Below, piece after piece: positions 53,216 through 62,687 of a stretch of DNA of 64,000 bases (its first letter is position 1; each line of letters opens with the position of its first letter). The stretch comes from Pseudomonas sp. QS1027 (GTDB taxonomy: Bacteria > Pseudomonadota > Gammaproteobacteria > Pseudomonadales > Pseudomonadaceae). Made by a program: the position numbers and the translations under genes. The notes beneath the pieces are model-generated. The model had not been told where the DNA came from and searched no databases. It saw only the letters and a list, made by a program, of their open reading frames with translations. The DNA lies in NCBI RefSeq assembly GCF_002814235.1, contig NZ_PHSU01000019.1:124001-188000 (forward strand). The letters are read 5' to 3'.

Positions 53216-54265
53216 ATGAGCGAAGCCGATAGCAAGGAGGAGGGCGCGAAGGCGATTGCCGTTCGCGAACTGCTTCTGCTCGGCCAGAAAACCGTTGAGG
53301 CGCGCGCTGTCCTGGCGGCCCTGCAAAAAGAGTTGAGCGATGCCAGCAGCCGTCTGATCGACCTCCAGCAGGTCGAGCAACTGATCGAGGCCAACCAGCA
53401 ATTGGTGCTGGCGATTCTCCTGGCGCAGTCCGATGCGCAAAAGCCCGATCTTGCGCAGGAAGAACAGCGGCTGTACCTGGCGTTGCGCGAAGCCAACGAG
53501 CAATTGGTGATCGCCGCCCTCAGCGCACAACATCTGCAAGCCTCGGCCGAACACGCGCTGGAACAGCAACGCAATGTCCTCACCCTGGTGGCCCACGAGC
53601 TGCGCAATCCACTGACCCCCATCAGCATGATTGCCGGCCGCCTGGTGCGGGTGCCCAGCGAGGAGCTGCCGCGCATGCAGCAACTGATCGAAGGGCAGGT
53701 GCGGCACATGTCTCGATTGGTGGAAGACTTGCTCGACGTTTCACGGGCCAGCACCGGGAAGTTTCGCCTCGATTGCCGCGTGATCGATATGGCGCAGATC
53801 CTTCATGAGGCCATCGAGGTCTGCAGTCCGGTGATGGTCGCTCACCACCTGCACTTCAGCAGCGAACTGCCCGCGTACGGGGTGGCGGTGAATGGCGATC
53901 CGGTCCGGCTCACGCAGATTCTCGGCAACCTGCTGGGCAACGCGGCCAAATACACACCCGCTGGAGGGGCGGTCAGGCTTTTGGTCTCGACCTCGGCGGA
54001 CGTAGTGGAGATCAGGGTCCGCGATAACGGCATTGGCATTTCCGCCCAGGCGCTGCCCTTCATCTTTGAACCGTTTGTGCAGGATGTCCACGCGATCGGT
54101 TTCAACGGCGCGGGCCTGGGCATCGGCCTGACGGTGGTGCGTGAGCTGGTCGAAGCCCACGGCGGCACCGTGACGGGCAAGAGTGACGGTGATGGCAAAG
54201 GCAGCGAGTTTGTCGTGACCTTGCCATTGGTGAAACCTTGCGACATGCAGGCACCGTGTTTCTAG
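53216..54265 (+). CDS. Cytoplasmic histidine kinase of the KaiC operon
   Basis: 349 residues. An N-terminal coiled-coil region (residues 1-115) is followed by HisKA with His127 (AHELRNPLTPI) and a HATPase_c domain (NLLGNAAKYTP, DNGIGIS, GLGIGLTVVRELVEAHGG). There is no membrane segment and no GGDEF. It resembles the GGDEF/kinase at 19583-21166 in both flanks of that gene's GGDEF domain. It probably receives its signal from the KaiC-like ATPase; no response regulator gene is near. Confidence 0.92.
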   Translation: MSEADSKEEGAKAIAVRELLLLGQKTVEARAVLAALQKELSDASSRLIDLQQVEQLIEANQQLVLAILLAQSDAQKPDLAQEEQRLYLALREANEQLVIAALSAQHLQASAEHALEQQRNVLTLVAHELRNPLTPISMIAGRLVRVPSEELPRMQQLIEGQVRHMSRLVEDLLDVSRASTGKFRLDCRVIDMAQILHEAIEVCSPVMVAHHLHFSSELPAYGVAVNGDPVRLTQILGNLLGNAAKYTPAGGAVRLLVSTSADVVEIRVRDNGIGISAQALPFIFEPFVQDVHAIGFNGAGLGIGLTVVRELVEAHGGTVTGKSDGDGKGSEFVVTLPLVKPCDMQAPCF

Positions 54266-54295
54266 GAAGGCGAAGGGATTCACCGTGGCTTTGCA

Positions 54296-54583
54296 TCAGC
54301 CCGCCTGGGTATAACGCTCTATAGGTGGGTGCTCGCGGTGTTCTGCCTGCCAAAGATCGTAGTCTGCTTGAATGCTCAGCCAAAGACGTGCAGTGCTGAT
54401 CCCTGCGCGCTCCAGCCTTACAGCAAGGTCCGGGCTGATGGGGGCATGGCCATGCAGGATTCTCGAAAGCGTCTCTCGAGCAAAGCCCAGATGGCGAGCA
54501 AATTCGGTGATGGTGGTCCCCAGACCGGGTATCACATCATCGAGAAGGATTCCGCCAGGATGAGGTGGGTTGAACATGCCCAT
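54296..54583 (-). CDS. higA: HigA-type XRE antitoxin
   Basis: 95 residues, starting 14 bp after the HigB stop with a GGAGG ribosome site 7 nt before the ATG. The start FNPPHPGGILLDDVIP and the HTH region ITEFARHLGFARETLSRILHG are typical HigA features. It represses its own operon and binds HigB in other species. It appears intact while its toxin does not. Confidence 0.92.
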   Translation of the reverse strand: MGMFNPPHPGGILLDDVIPGLGTTITEFARHLGFARETLSRILHGHAPISPDLAVRLERAGISTARLWLSIQADYDLWQAEHREHPPIERYTQAG

Positions 54584-54597
54584 GGAAGAACCTCCGT

Positions 54598-54875
54598 TCA
54601 GTGGTAGTCCAAGTAGTTGACCAATTCGACGTCCGCTCCTACGAAACGGAAGATTACACGCCAGTTGGCGGTCACGGTGATTGACCAGAATCCTGACATT
54701 TCACCTTTTAGAGCGTGCAGCCTCCAACCGGGAAGGTTGACATCATCTGGCGTCTCTGCGCGGTTCAACGCGAGCAATACGCCAGATAATCGCTTCGCCT
54801 GGTCCGCTCTGATGCCGCTGGTTGAGCCACTTTCAAAAAAATCCGAAGGCCTTTATGCCTCCAGCTGACGATCAT
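54598..54875 (-). pseudogene. higB: HigB toxin with a 1-nt frameshift
   Basis: From the ATG at 54875 the frame reads MIVSWRHKGLRIF and is then lost in a run of seven T (seven A at 54835-54841 on the plus strand). One extra T restores a full HigB: FESGSTSGIRADQAKRLSGV, LPGWRLHALKGEMSGFWSI and a C-terminus NYLDYH. As written the reading frame hits a stop after about 36 residues, so no active toxin is expected unless slippage restores it. The possibility of a sequencing error cannot be excluded. Confidence 0.82.
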
Positions 54876-55242
54876 GGTTTGATTGTGATGTGATACATCA
54901 CACTCTGCAATGGCCGTGTGTCTGCTCCTTTTGCGAAGACCATATGAGTTCCTTGAGAGGGGACTACCGAGAAATCAATTCAAGCGAACTCATGATCCAG
55001 TCGAGCAGGCAGCGTTTCTATCGGATGCGGCTTTGATCCGAGTAGAAATTTCTCTTTTTGAGGTTGGTTAACGGCAGATCGTATGGCTAACGGAGGGGAA
55101 TGTCGGGTTAGCAGAGGCGAGGGATGCAAGCGATCATCTGGACGTCAGCGCGTAGCTCATCCAACGAACGACTATCAAGGAGCCGGCCAAGCGCTAACAT
55201 CCAGCCCTACTTGGCAATTGGCCTGGCATCCATTCATCCAAC
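54876..55242. other. Intergenic region, higBA promoter side, no gene seen
   Basis: About 367 bp. Besides the palindrome at 54884-54902 it has no obvious feature. Short open frames near 55083-55318 have no ribosome site or homology I recognise. I see no terminator for the ClpP-like gene here. Confidence 0.4.
54884..54902. promoter_or_regulatory. Candidate HigA operator, TGTGATGT-GAT-ACATCACA
   Basis: Perfect 8-bp inverted repeat with a 3-bp centre, 8 bp upstream of the higB start. XRE antitoxins bind palindromes overlapping their promoter, so this is a strong candidate for HigA autoregulation. Confidence 0.65.
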
Positions 55243-55800
55243 TCAGCTGCCCCCGACTTTCCAATGTTTGACATCCTCGGCAAAAATCATCTGCTTCATT
55301 TCGTGGGCGATGCCGTAGGCCAGTGATTCATGGGCGGCAATCACTTTTTCCTCGGCCGACAGGCATTTGAATATATCCAGTTGGGTCGCCGCATCGGCGG
55401 TTTCGATCTGGTAGATCTTCACGTAGCGCGCCAGGTCGTTGTCCAGGCTCGACAGGTATTCCCGCAGCCGTTGGTGGTCCACCGAGCTCTGGTTGAAATA
55501 CCAGTTCATCGGATGGATCAGGAACCGCGAATGGGGCGCGGTGATACGTCGGCCGGCCGCCAGGTACATGATGATGCCCATGGATTCGATGTTGCCGGCA
55601 TTGATCGCGCACAGCGGCACCGGCAGCGACTTGAGAAAGGTGTACAGGGAGAAACCGAAGTTGGTGCTGCCGCCGGTGGTGGACAGGTTCAGCAACAGTG
55701 AACTGGCGCCTTGTTCAATGGCCTCCAGGCAACAGTCGCGAAAACGTTCAGTGGTGCTCTGATCAATCTGGCAATGAAAGTGGACGATGTGCTCGGTCAT
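55243..55800 (-). CDS. ClpP-like serine protease (orphan)
   Basis: 185 residues from the ATG at 55800 (MTEHIVHFHCQIDQ); upstream extension to 55944 has no coding character. The ClpP/crotonase fold carries the nucleophile region AGNIESMGIIMYLAAG (Ser73) and the histidine in RFLIHPMNWYF (His96). Compared with ClpP proper it lacks the N-terminal axial loop and processing site. No Clp ATPase adjoins. It may act on small peptides or as a regulatory peptidase. Confidence 0.88.
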   Translation of the reverse strand: MTEHIVHFHCQIDQSTTERFRDCCLEAIEQGASSLLLNLSTTGGSTNFGFSLYTFLKSLPVPLCAINAGNIESMGIIMYLAAGRRITAPHSRFLIHPMNWYFNQSSVDHQRLREYLSSLDNDLARYVKIYQIETADAATQLDIFKCLSAEEKVIAAHESLAYGIAHEMKQMIFAEDVKHWKVGGS

Positions 55801-55955
55801 TGCGGGCCTCCCAGGCTGAACGATTCTGGCATGAACACGGGCTCTATTGAATGGAGTGCAAAAACCGGGCAAAGGTTTCTTCGGCGCTGCGCTCCCCAAC
55901 AGTTTTCTCTGTTCAAACGTCGCTACGGCGGAACTTCCCTTCATGCCTTATCAAT

Positions 55956-55995
55956 AAAAAGGCCGCTTTCCACCGAAGAGAGGGGAAAGCGGCCT
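55956..55995 (-). terminator. Intrinsic terminator after the KGG stress gene
   Basis: Perfect 12-bp stem AGGCCGCTTTCC/GGAAAGCGGCCT with a 12-nt loop; on the minus strand it is followed by five T residues. It ends the transcript of the gene at 56026-56214. Confidence 0.93.
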
Positions 55996-56025
55996 GACCG
56001 CATGACTTCACGGTTGGATCAATGA

Positions 56026-56214
56026 TCAGCTACGGCCACCGCCGCCATGCTGACCACCTTTCTTGTTGGCGTCAGGCTTGCCCATGTCCGACGCTTTCTG
56101 CCGGTCGTTGGCAACGTTGCCACCCGCTCCCTGGCCGCCTTTCTTGCCGGCCTCAGACGCTTTTTCACGATCGTTTGAATGATTCCCAGGATTTGAATTT
56201 CCGGTATTAGCCAT
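56026..56214 (-). CDS. KGG-repeat stress protein (GsiB-like)
   Basis: 62 residues, hydrophilic, with two KGG-type repeats (NDREKASEAGKKGGQGAGG and NDRQKASDMGKPDANKKGG). This is the motif of the general stress protein GsiB/YciG family of small desiccation- and stress-related proteins. It has its own terminator and is monocistronic. Confidence 0.93.
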   Translation of the reverse strand: MANTGNSNPGNHSNDREKASEAGKKGGQGAGGNVANDRQKASDMGKPDANKKGGQHGGGGRS

Positions 56215-56779
56215 GGTTCAGTACCTCTTGGTTAATTGAATGTTACCTGCAATAACAGCAAGCACTTATTGGGATTGCCGGCCTGGGTGAAAAGTTGAAT
56301 ATAATTTTCTGGAAGTGCGACGAACGGTAGTTTGATATTGATTTGATATTGGCGCGGATCGGTTGTTTGGGTGGCTTATTAGTCAACGAAATAAACACGG
56401 TAAGTTTATAGCGAATATTTTATAGGCTCGTTTGAGAGTGAAAGTGTTTGAAGCGTCTAACTTTCCTTCCTTTTCTGTTTATAAAATTGATCTGATTCGA
56501 CTTGTGTCGTACCTGGGCGACGGGCCTCCAGGCGCAGGTGTTTATGTCGACTTGGCGGGCGCCGATCACTGACCAGGTTGGGCACGGCTGGCCCGGGTCT
56601 GATTCGGGGGATGGATTAATTATTTCGGCCATCATCTTTACGATCACAATGATGATGGATATCATCAATGCGGCAGGTGCATGAGCGTTTGCCGCAATCC
56701 GCGGCAGCGCGTCCAGCGCTTGGGAGTGGGGTGCGTGGGTGCCCCTCGATGTCTGTGTCTGCAAGCTGAGGGTGTGCCA
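56215..56779. other. AT-rich region upstream of the second efflux operon, no gene seen
   Basis: About 565 bp of unusually low GC, especially 56220-56480. It contains a direct repeat TTGATATTGATTTGATATTG at 56332-56351 and a TGATG..CATCA arm pair near 56653-56667. The promoters of the KGG gene and the efflux operon must lie here. I see no convincing reading frame. Confidence 0.5.
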
Positions 56780-58009
56780 GTGGAATCTGAACGGATGGAG
56801 GAACAGTCGCCGTCGGCGCGGCTTTTCCATAAGCGCAAGGTAGTCGGGGTCGCGGGGGGAGGGCTGTTGTCGGTGGCGCTCTGCGCCGGGCTGTTCATGG
56901 TCTGGGGCGGTAGCCACACGGCTTCGGCGGGTGCCGCTCCGGCGCTTCCCGAGGTGCTGGTCAGCCAGCCCCTGGTGCAACCGCTGGAGACCCGGCTCGG
57001 TTTCCTCGGCCAGTTTTCCGCGGTCGACCGGGTTGAGTTGAGGGCCCAGGTCGGCGGCACGCTCACCGGCATCCACTTCAAGGATGGTGAACTCGTACAG
57101 AAAGGCGCGCTGCTGTTCAGTGTCGACCGGGTGCCTTACGAGATCCGCCTGGCCCAGGCCAAATCGCAAGTGCAGCGTTCATCCGCGCGCCTGACCTACG
57201 CCAAAAATGAACTCCAGCGTGCTGACGAGCTGGTGCGCAACAACGCAGGTTCGGTGCAGAGCCTGGAACAGCGCAAATCCGAATGGCAGGAGGCCGAGGC
57301 TGCGGTGGCCGAGGCGAATGCGCAGGTTCGCGACGCCCAGTTCGACCTCGATCATTGCCAGATTGTCGCGCCGTTTTCGGGCCGGATCAGCAACCACCTG
57401 GTCTCGGTCGGCAACCTGATCGCCGGCAGCCGTGCCGCGGGCAGCCCGACCACGTTGCTGGCGACCCTGGTGTCGGTGGACCCGATCTACCTCGATTTCG
57501 ATATGAGCGAGTCGGACTACCAGCAATACAAACGCTACAAGGCCAACGGCCAGGGCGTCTCGGCGGACAACGTGCAGATCGCCGCCGACGGGGGGCGTGA
57601 TTACACGACGCCGGGCACCCTGGACTTTATCGACAACGCCTTGAACCGTTCCAGCGGCACCATTCATGCCCGCGCCATCGTCAGGAACGGTGACCGTGGG
57701 TTGACCCCGGGGGAGTTTGCCCGGGTCCGGGTGGTCACCTCCGCCAGCGCGCCGACGTTGTTACTGCCTGATGCGGTGGTGCTGCCCGATCAATCCCGTT
57801 TCAACGTGCTGACCGTCGACAAGGATGGCCGGGTCGCGCCCAAGGAGGTCAGTGTCGGCGATATGCGCCATGGCCTGCGGGTCATCAAGTCGGGGTTGTC
57901 CGCGCAGGATCGGGTCATCGTCGGCGGGCTGCCGTTTGCCGCGCCGGGTGCCCTGGTCAATGCCAAGGACACGACCCTCAAAGCTGACAACGATCCCGCG
58001 AAGGAATAG
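56780..58009 (+). CDS. RND efflux periplasmic adaptor (membrane fusion protein)
   Basis: About 409 residues from GTG 56780 (GAGG lies 8 nt before it); the frame is open to 56681 and an ATG at 56795 is an alternative. One N-terminal membrane anchor (about residues 20-42, VVGVAGGGLLSVALCAGLF) is followed by an HlyD-like barrel-sandwich and coiled-coil hairpin and a beta-barrel domain. The family signature VELRAQVGGTLTGIHFKDGELV is present. It is the first gene of a three-gene RND operon. Confidence 0.9.
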   Translation: MESERMEEQSPSARLFHKRKVVGVAGGGLLSVALCAGLFMVWGGSHTASAGAAPALPEVLVSQPLVQPLETRLGFLGQFSAVDRVELRAQVGGTLTGIHFKDGELVQKGALLFSVDRVPYEIRLAQAKSQVQRSSARLTYAKNELQRADELVRNNAGSVQSLEQRKSEWQEAEAAVAEANAQVRDAQFDLDHCQIVAPFSGRISNHLVSVGNLIAGSRAAGSPTTLLATLVSVDPIYLDFDMSESDYQQYKRYKANGQGVSADNVQIAADGGRDYTTPGTLDFIDNALNRSSGTIHARAIVRNGDRGLTPGEFARVRVVTSASAPTLLLPDAVVLPDQSRFNVLTVDKDGRVAPKEVSVGDMRHGLRVIKSGLSAQDRVIVGGLPFAAPGALVNAKDTTLKADNDPAKE

Positions 58010-58018
58010 GCCCATATC

Positions 58019-61000
58019 ATGCGTATCGCCCATTTCTTTATCGATCGCCCGCGTTTTGCCGTGGTGGTCAGCTGTTTCCTGACCCTGATCGGCGTCGGCG
58101 CGCTGTTTGTCCTGCCGGTGGCGCAGTACCCGGAAATCGTCCCGCCGACGGTACAGGTCATCACCTCCTACCCCGGGGCCTCGGCCGAAACCATTGCGCA
58201 TACCGTGGCGACACCGTTGGAGCAGCAGATCAACGGCGTCGAGAACATGCTCTACATGAACAGTCAGTCCACCGGTGACGGCAAGCTGACCATCACCGTG
58301 ACCTTCCGCATCGGCACGGACCTGAACATCGCCCAGAACCTGACCCAGAACCGGGTGCAGAACGCCTTGCCGAGGCTGCCCGAGGACGTCCAGCGCCTGG
58401 GCGTGCAGGTGCGCAAGGCCACGCCGAGCATCCTGCTGGCGGTGCACCTCTATTCCGACGACAGCAGCAAGGACACGCTGTACCTGTCCAACTATGCGAC
58501 GCTGCATATCAAGGATGTGCTGGCCCGGGTGTCGGGCGTCGGCGATGTGCAGTTCCAGGGCGGTCGCGAATACGCCATGCGCATCTGGCTCGACCCGGAC
58601 AAGGTCTCGGCCCACAACCTCAGTGCCAGCGAGGTATTGGCGGCACTGCGTGCGCAGAACCTGCAAGTCTCCGCCGGGGTGCTCAATCAGCCACCGACCA
58701 AAAGCAGCCAGGCCTACCAGATCAATATCGAGGCGCTGGGACGGCTGTCCACCCCGGATGAGTTTGCCCAGATCATTCTCAAGACCGATGCCGCGGGCCG
58801 GATTACCCGGATTGCCGATGTCGGTCGGGTCGAGGTCGGGGCGGTGGATTATGGCTCTACGGCCTTTATGGACCGCAGCGATGCCTCCGCCTTGCTGATC
58901 TACGCGCAGCCTGGCGCCAATTCGCTGGATGTCGACCATGACGTGCTGGCCAAGATGGAAGACTTGCAGAAGGATTTCCCCGCCGGGGTGGCCTACAAGA
59001 TCATCTATGACCCGACGATCTTTATCGGCAAGTCGGTGCATGAGGTGATCACCACCATTTTCGAGGCGATCCTGCTGGTGGTGCTGGTGGTCTTCCTGTT
59101 CCTGCAGAACTGGCGGGCGACGATCATTCCGGTGGTGGCGATCCCCATCTCGCTGTTCGGCTCGTTTACCGTGCTCTACCTGACCGGGATCTCCCTGAAC
59201 AACCTGTCGCTGTTCGGCCTGGTGCTGGCGGTGGGGATCGTGGTCGACGACGCGATTGTGGTGGTGGAGAACATCGAGCGCAATATCCACGGCGGCATGT
59301 CGCCCCGTGAGGCGGCGCACCACACCATGGATGAAGTGGGCGGCGCGCTGCTGTCGATTGCCCTGACCCTCTGTGCGGTGTTTGTCCCCGCGGCATTCCT
59401 GAGCGGTATCTCCGGGCTGTTCTTCAAACAGTTCGCGGTGACGATTGCGGCCTCGACCATTATCTCCTGCATCGTCTCGCTGACCTTGAGCCCGGCGCTG
59501 TGTGCCGTGCTGTTCAAACCCGCCAGCGCCCACGGGCCGGAACATCTGTCCTGGGCCGGGCGTCTCCTCGACGCCAGCTTTGGCCGTTTCAACCGGGCCT
59601 TTGACAAGCTCTCGTTCGGATATGGCAACCTGACCCGGCGCCTGGCGCGGGTGCTGGGCCTGGTGCTGGCGGTCTATGTCGGCCTGATCGGCCTGACCGG
59701 CTTCGAGTTCCATAGCACGCCCACCGGCTTTATTCCCGAGCAGGACCAGGGTTATCTCATCACCATCGTGCAACTGCCGCCCGGTGCCTCCCTGGAGCGC
59801 ACCGAGGCCGTGGTGCGCCAGGTGATCGATATCGCCCTGGCCACGCCGGGCATCGAACACGCCGCGCCCTTTGTCGGGCTGGATGCGACCACCTCCACCG
59901 TGGCCTCCAACGCCGGCACCGTATTCACCGGGCTGCCGTCGTTGTACAGCCACGATATGCCGGGGCTCACCGCGCAATCGGTGCTGGCGGATCTGCGTCG
60001 GCGTCTCTCGGTGATCAAGGATGCCTATGTCCTGACCATTCCACCGCCTCCGGTGCAGGGCCTGGGCAGCTCCGGCGGCTTCAAGCTGATGCTCGAGGAC
60101 CGTGCGGGACTCGGTTCCAAGGCCCTGGCCGAGGCGGCCAACAAGCTGGTGGCGGCGGCCCGGCAGGACCCGACCTTTGTCGGCATGTTCACGTTGTTCA
60201 ACGCCGGCTCGCCGTCGATCTTCACCAATATCGACCGGGTCAAGGCCGAGAAGGTCGGCCTCAAGCCCACCGACGTGTTCTCCACCTTGCAGGTCTACCT
60301 GGGGTCGCAGTACATCAACGACTTCAACTACCTGGGTCGGACCTACCAGGTGGTCGCCCAGGCCGATGCGAATTTCAGGGCCACGCCGGAAGACATCACC
60401 CGCCTGAAGGTGCGCAACGATGCTGGCGAGATGGTGCCGATCGGCAGCGTGGCGAGCATCGAGCACAACACCATTGCCTACCGGGTGCCGCGCTTCAACC
60501 TCTATCCGGCGGCGGAAGTGCAGGGCGCGGCGGCACCGGGTGTGGCCACCGGCGATGCCCTGCGCAAGATGGAAGAGCTGGCGCAGAAGACCCTGCCGCA
60601 AGGCATCGGCTTCGAGTGGACCGAGCTGGCCTACCAGCAACAGCAGCACGGCACGCCGACCCTGTTGGTGTTCGCGGCGGCGGCGCTGTTCTGCTTCCTG
60701 GTGCTGGTGGCGCAATACGAAAGCTGGCGCTTGCCGCTGGCGATCATCCTGATCGTGCCGATGTGCATCCTGGCGGCCATCAGCGGGCTGATCGGGCGTG
60801 GCATGCCGATCGATATCCTGGCCCAGATCGGCTTTATCGTGCTGATCGGCCTGGCGGCGAAGAACGCGATCCTGATCGTCGAGTTCGCCAAGCAGAAACA
60901 GGACGAGGGCGGCACGGCGGTGGAGGCGGCGGTGCATGCCGCGCGGACCCGCCTGCGGCCGATCCTGATGACCTCGCTGGCGTTCATTCTCGGGGTCGCA

Positions 61001-61153
61001 CCACTGACGGTGGCCACCGGCGCGGGCGCCGAGATGCGCCAGTCGCTGGGCACCACCGTGTTCTTCGGCATGCTGGGGGTGACCTGCTTTGGTTTGTTGT
61101 TCACCCCAGCGTTCTACATCTTCATCCGCAAATACTTCCATGGGAGACGCTGA
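58019..61153 (+). CDS. RND (HAE1-type) efflux pump inner-membrane subunit
   Basis: 1044 residues. The N-terminus MRIAHFFIDRPRFAVVVSCF leads into TM1, and the proton-relay aspartate pair is D410-D411 (GIVVDDAIVVVEN). The porter region has the QYPEIVPPTVQV signature of the AcrB/MexB/MexF branch. It is closer to MexF/OqxB-type pumps than the pump at 153-3212, so the window has two different RND pumps. It starts 9 bp after the adaptor stop. Substrates unknown. Confidence 0.94.
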   Translation: MRIAHFFIDRPRFAVVVSCFLTLIGVGALFVLPVAQYPEIVPPTVQVITSYPGASAETIAHTVATPLEQQINGVENMLYMNSQSTGDGKLTITVTFRIGTDLNIAQNLTQNRVQNALPRLPEDVQRLGVQVRKATPSILLAVHLYSDDSSKDTLYLSNYATLHIKDVLARVSGVGDVQFQGGREYAMRIWLDPDKVSAHNLSASEVLAALRAQNLQVSAGVLNQPPTKSSQAYQINIEALGRLSTPDEFAQIILKTDAAGRITRIADVGRVEVGAVDYGSTAFMDRSDASALLIYAQPGANSLDVDHDVLAKMEDLQKDFPAGVAYKIIYDPTIFIGKSVHEVITTIFEAILLVVLVVFLFLQNWRATIIPVVAIPISLFGSFTVLYLTGISLNNLSLFGLVLAVGIVVDDAIVVVENIERNIHGGMSPREAAHHTMDEVGGALLSIALTLCAVFVPAAFLSGISGLFFKQFAVTIAASTIISCIVSLTLSPALCAVLFKPASAHGPEHLSWAGRLLDASFGRFNRAFDKLSFGYGNLTRRLARVLGLVLAVYVGLIGLTGFEFHSTPTGFIPEQDQGYLITIVQLPPGASLERTEAVVRQVIDIALATPGIEHAAPFVGLDATTSTVASNAGTVFTGLPSLYSHDMPGLTAQSVLADLRRRLSVIKDAYVLTIPPPPVQGLGSSGGFKLMLEDRAGLGSKALAEAANKLVAAARQDPTFVGMFTLFNAGSPSIFTNIDRVKAEKVGLKPTDVFSTLQVYLGSQYINDFNYLGRTYQVVAQADANFRATPEDITRLKVRNDAGEMVPIGSVASIEHNTIAYRVPRFNLYPAAEVQGAAAPGVATGDALRKMEELAQKTLPQGIGFEWTELAYQQQQHGTPTLLVFAAAALFCFLVLVAQYESWRLPLAIILIVPMCILAAISGLIGRGMPIDILAQIGFIVLIGLAAKNAILIVEFAKQKQDEGGTAVEAAVHAARTRLRPILMTSLAFILGVAPLTVATGAGAEMRQSLGTTVFFGMLGVTCFGLLFTPAFYIFIRKYFHGRR

Positions 61154-62646
61154 TGGCTGCCCACACTGCTTTCAATCTGAACGTGCACGGCAAATCGACG
61201 CTGTTGGCTGGCGGATTGTTGTTCGGCCTGGGGCTCGCGGGCTGTTCGGTCGGTCCCGACTACCAGGCGCCGCAGATACCGCTCGCGGCCTTCCACAACA
61301 CCCTGGCCGGCAGTCCCGAAAGCCGCCTGCCGGCGCCCGAGTTGTCGACCTGGTGGTACGGCTTCAAGGACCCGTTGCTGATGGAAATCGTCAATCAGGT
61401 GGTGGCCCAGAACCTCGACCTGGAGGCCTCGCTGGCCAGGGTCGATCAGGCCCGGGCGGCGGCCGGTGGTGCCGGTGCCGCGCTGTACCCGACGGTGGAT
61501 TTCAACGGTTCGGCGACCCGCCAGCGGCAGAGTCTGCAAAGTCCATTGGGCGCCTTGGGCAGCAGCCTGCCAGGTTACGACCGCAACCAGAAGGAACTGG
61601 CCGCAGGCCTGTCCGCCAGTTGGGAGGCCGATCTAGCCCAGGGACTGCACCGAGGTGCGGCAGCGGCCCAGGCCGAAGTGCAGGCGGCGGAGGCGACGCA
61701 CCTGGGTACGCGGATCACCGTGGTGGCCGAGGCGGCCGATGCCTATGTGCAGATCCGCGGCTACCAGGCCCGGCTGGCGGTCGCCACCGACCAGATCAGT
61801 ACCGATGAGCAACTGCTGGAACTGGTCAACGTTCGCCGGCGGGTCGGGGACGTGGACGAGCGCGATGTCGCCCAGGCCGAGGCCTTGCTCAAACAGGCCC
61901 GTTCGACCGTGCCGCTGCTGCGCATTGCCCTGGAGGCGCAGCTCAATCGTCTCGATGTGCTGATGGGCAAGCAGCCGGGCAGCTCGGCGCAGATGCTGGC
62001 CAAGGCCACGGCGATCCCGGGGTTGCCGGCGGTCAAGGACAGCCTGGCGACGGCCGATGTATTGCGTCGGCGCCCGGATATCATGGCGGCTGAGCGGCGC
62101 CTGGCGGCTTCGAACGAGCGTATCGGTGAAGCCATCGCGCAGTACTACCCCAGCGTCTCGTTGTCCGGCGCGCTCGGGTTTGACAGCGGCACCGGCAACG
62201 GCCTGTTCACCCAGCGCTCGTTCCAGCCCTCGATCACCGGGCTGGTGCGTTGGCGCCTGTTCGACTTCGGCAAGATCGACGCCGAAGTGGCCCAGGCCAA
62301 GGGCGCCAACCGCGAAGCCCTGGCGCTCTACCGCCAGGCGGTGTTGAAGGCTGCCGAAGATGTCGAGAACGCGCTGGTCTCGTTGTCGCAGACCGAGCAG
62401 CGAAGGGAAGAACTGGCCGGGGAGGTGAGTGCCCTGACCCGTGCCCGTGATCTCTCGGAGATCGCCTACAAGGCCGGTGCCACGCCGCTGACCGATGTGC
62501 TGGACGCCAACCGCGAGTTGCTGGTGGCCCGCGATAGCCTCAACGGTACCCAGGCTGATTCGGCCCGGGCGGCGGTGACCTTGTTCCGGGCGATTGGCGG
62601 GGGCTGGGACAGTTCCAGCGTGGTGGCCGCCGGCAAACCGCAATAG
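61153..62646 (+). CDS. RND efflux outer membrane factor (OprM/NodT family lipoprotein)
   Basis: 497 residues starting at the ATG that overlaps the pump stop by 1 bp (TGATG). The lipobox GLAGC is followed by SVGPDYQAP. It has two OEP repeats and the RRRPDIMAAERRLAASNERIG signature. It completes a self-sufficient adaptor/pump/channel efflux operon in the common gene order. Confidence 0.94.
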   Translation: MAAHTAFNLNVHGKSTLLAGGLLFGLGLAGCSVGPDYQAPQIPLAAFHNTLAGSPESRLPAPELSTWWYGFKDPLLMEIVNQVVAQNLDLEASLARVDQARAAAGGAGAALYPTVDFNGSATRQRQSLQSPLGALGSSLPGYDRNQKELAAGLSASWEADLAQGLHRGAAAAQAEVQAAEATHLGTRITVVAEAADAYVQIRGYQARLAVATDQISTDEQLLELVNVRRRVGDVDERDVAQAEALLKQARSTVPLLRIALEAQLNRLDVLMGKQPGSSAQMLAKATAIPGLPAVKDSLATADVLRRRPDIMAAERRLAASNERIGEAIAQYYPSVSLSGALGFDSGTGNGLFTQRSFQPSITGLVRWRLFDFGKIDAEVAQAKGANREALALYRQAVLKAAEDVENALVSLSQTEQRREELAGEVSALTRARDLSEIAYKAGATPLTDVLDANRELLVARDSLNGTQADSARAAVTLFRAIGGGWDSSSVVAAGKPQ

Positions 62647-62662
62647 CCGGCGAGGCTGGCTG

Positions 62663-62687
62663 AACCGTCGATCAGCGATCGGCGGTT
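62663..62687. terminator. Hairpin between efflux channel and TetR genes
   Basis: AACCG-T-CGATC and GATCG-G-CGGTT arms, 11 bp counting one T-G wobble, with a 3-nt loop and TT after the stem. It overlaps the stop codon of the TetR gene and lies 16 bp after the efflux channel stop, so it may terminate both convergent transcripts. Confidence 0.5.

Noticed and set aside
57761..61141. Long minus-strand open frame (1126 codons) across the RND pump
   Set aside because: Shadow of the pump gene on the other strand; His/Arg/Gln-rich translation without any domain.
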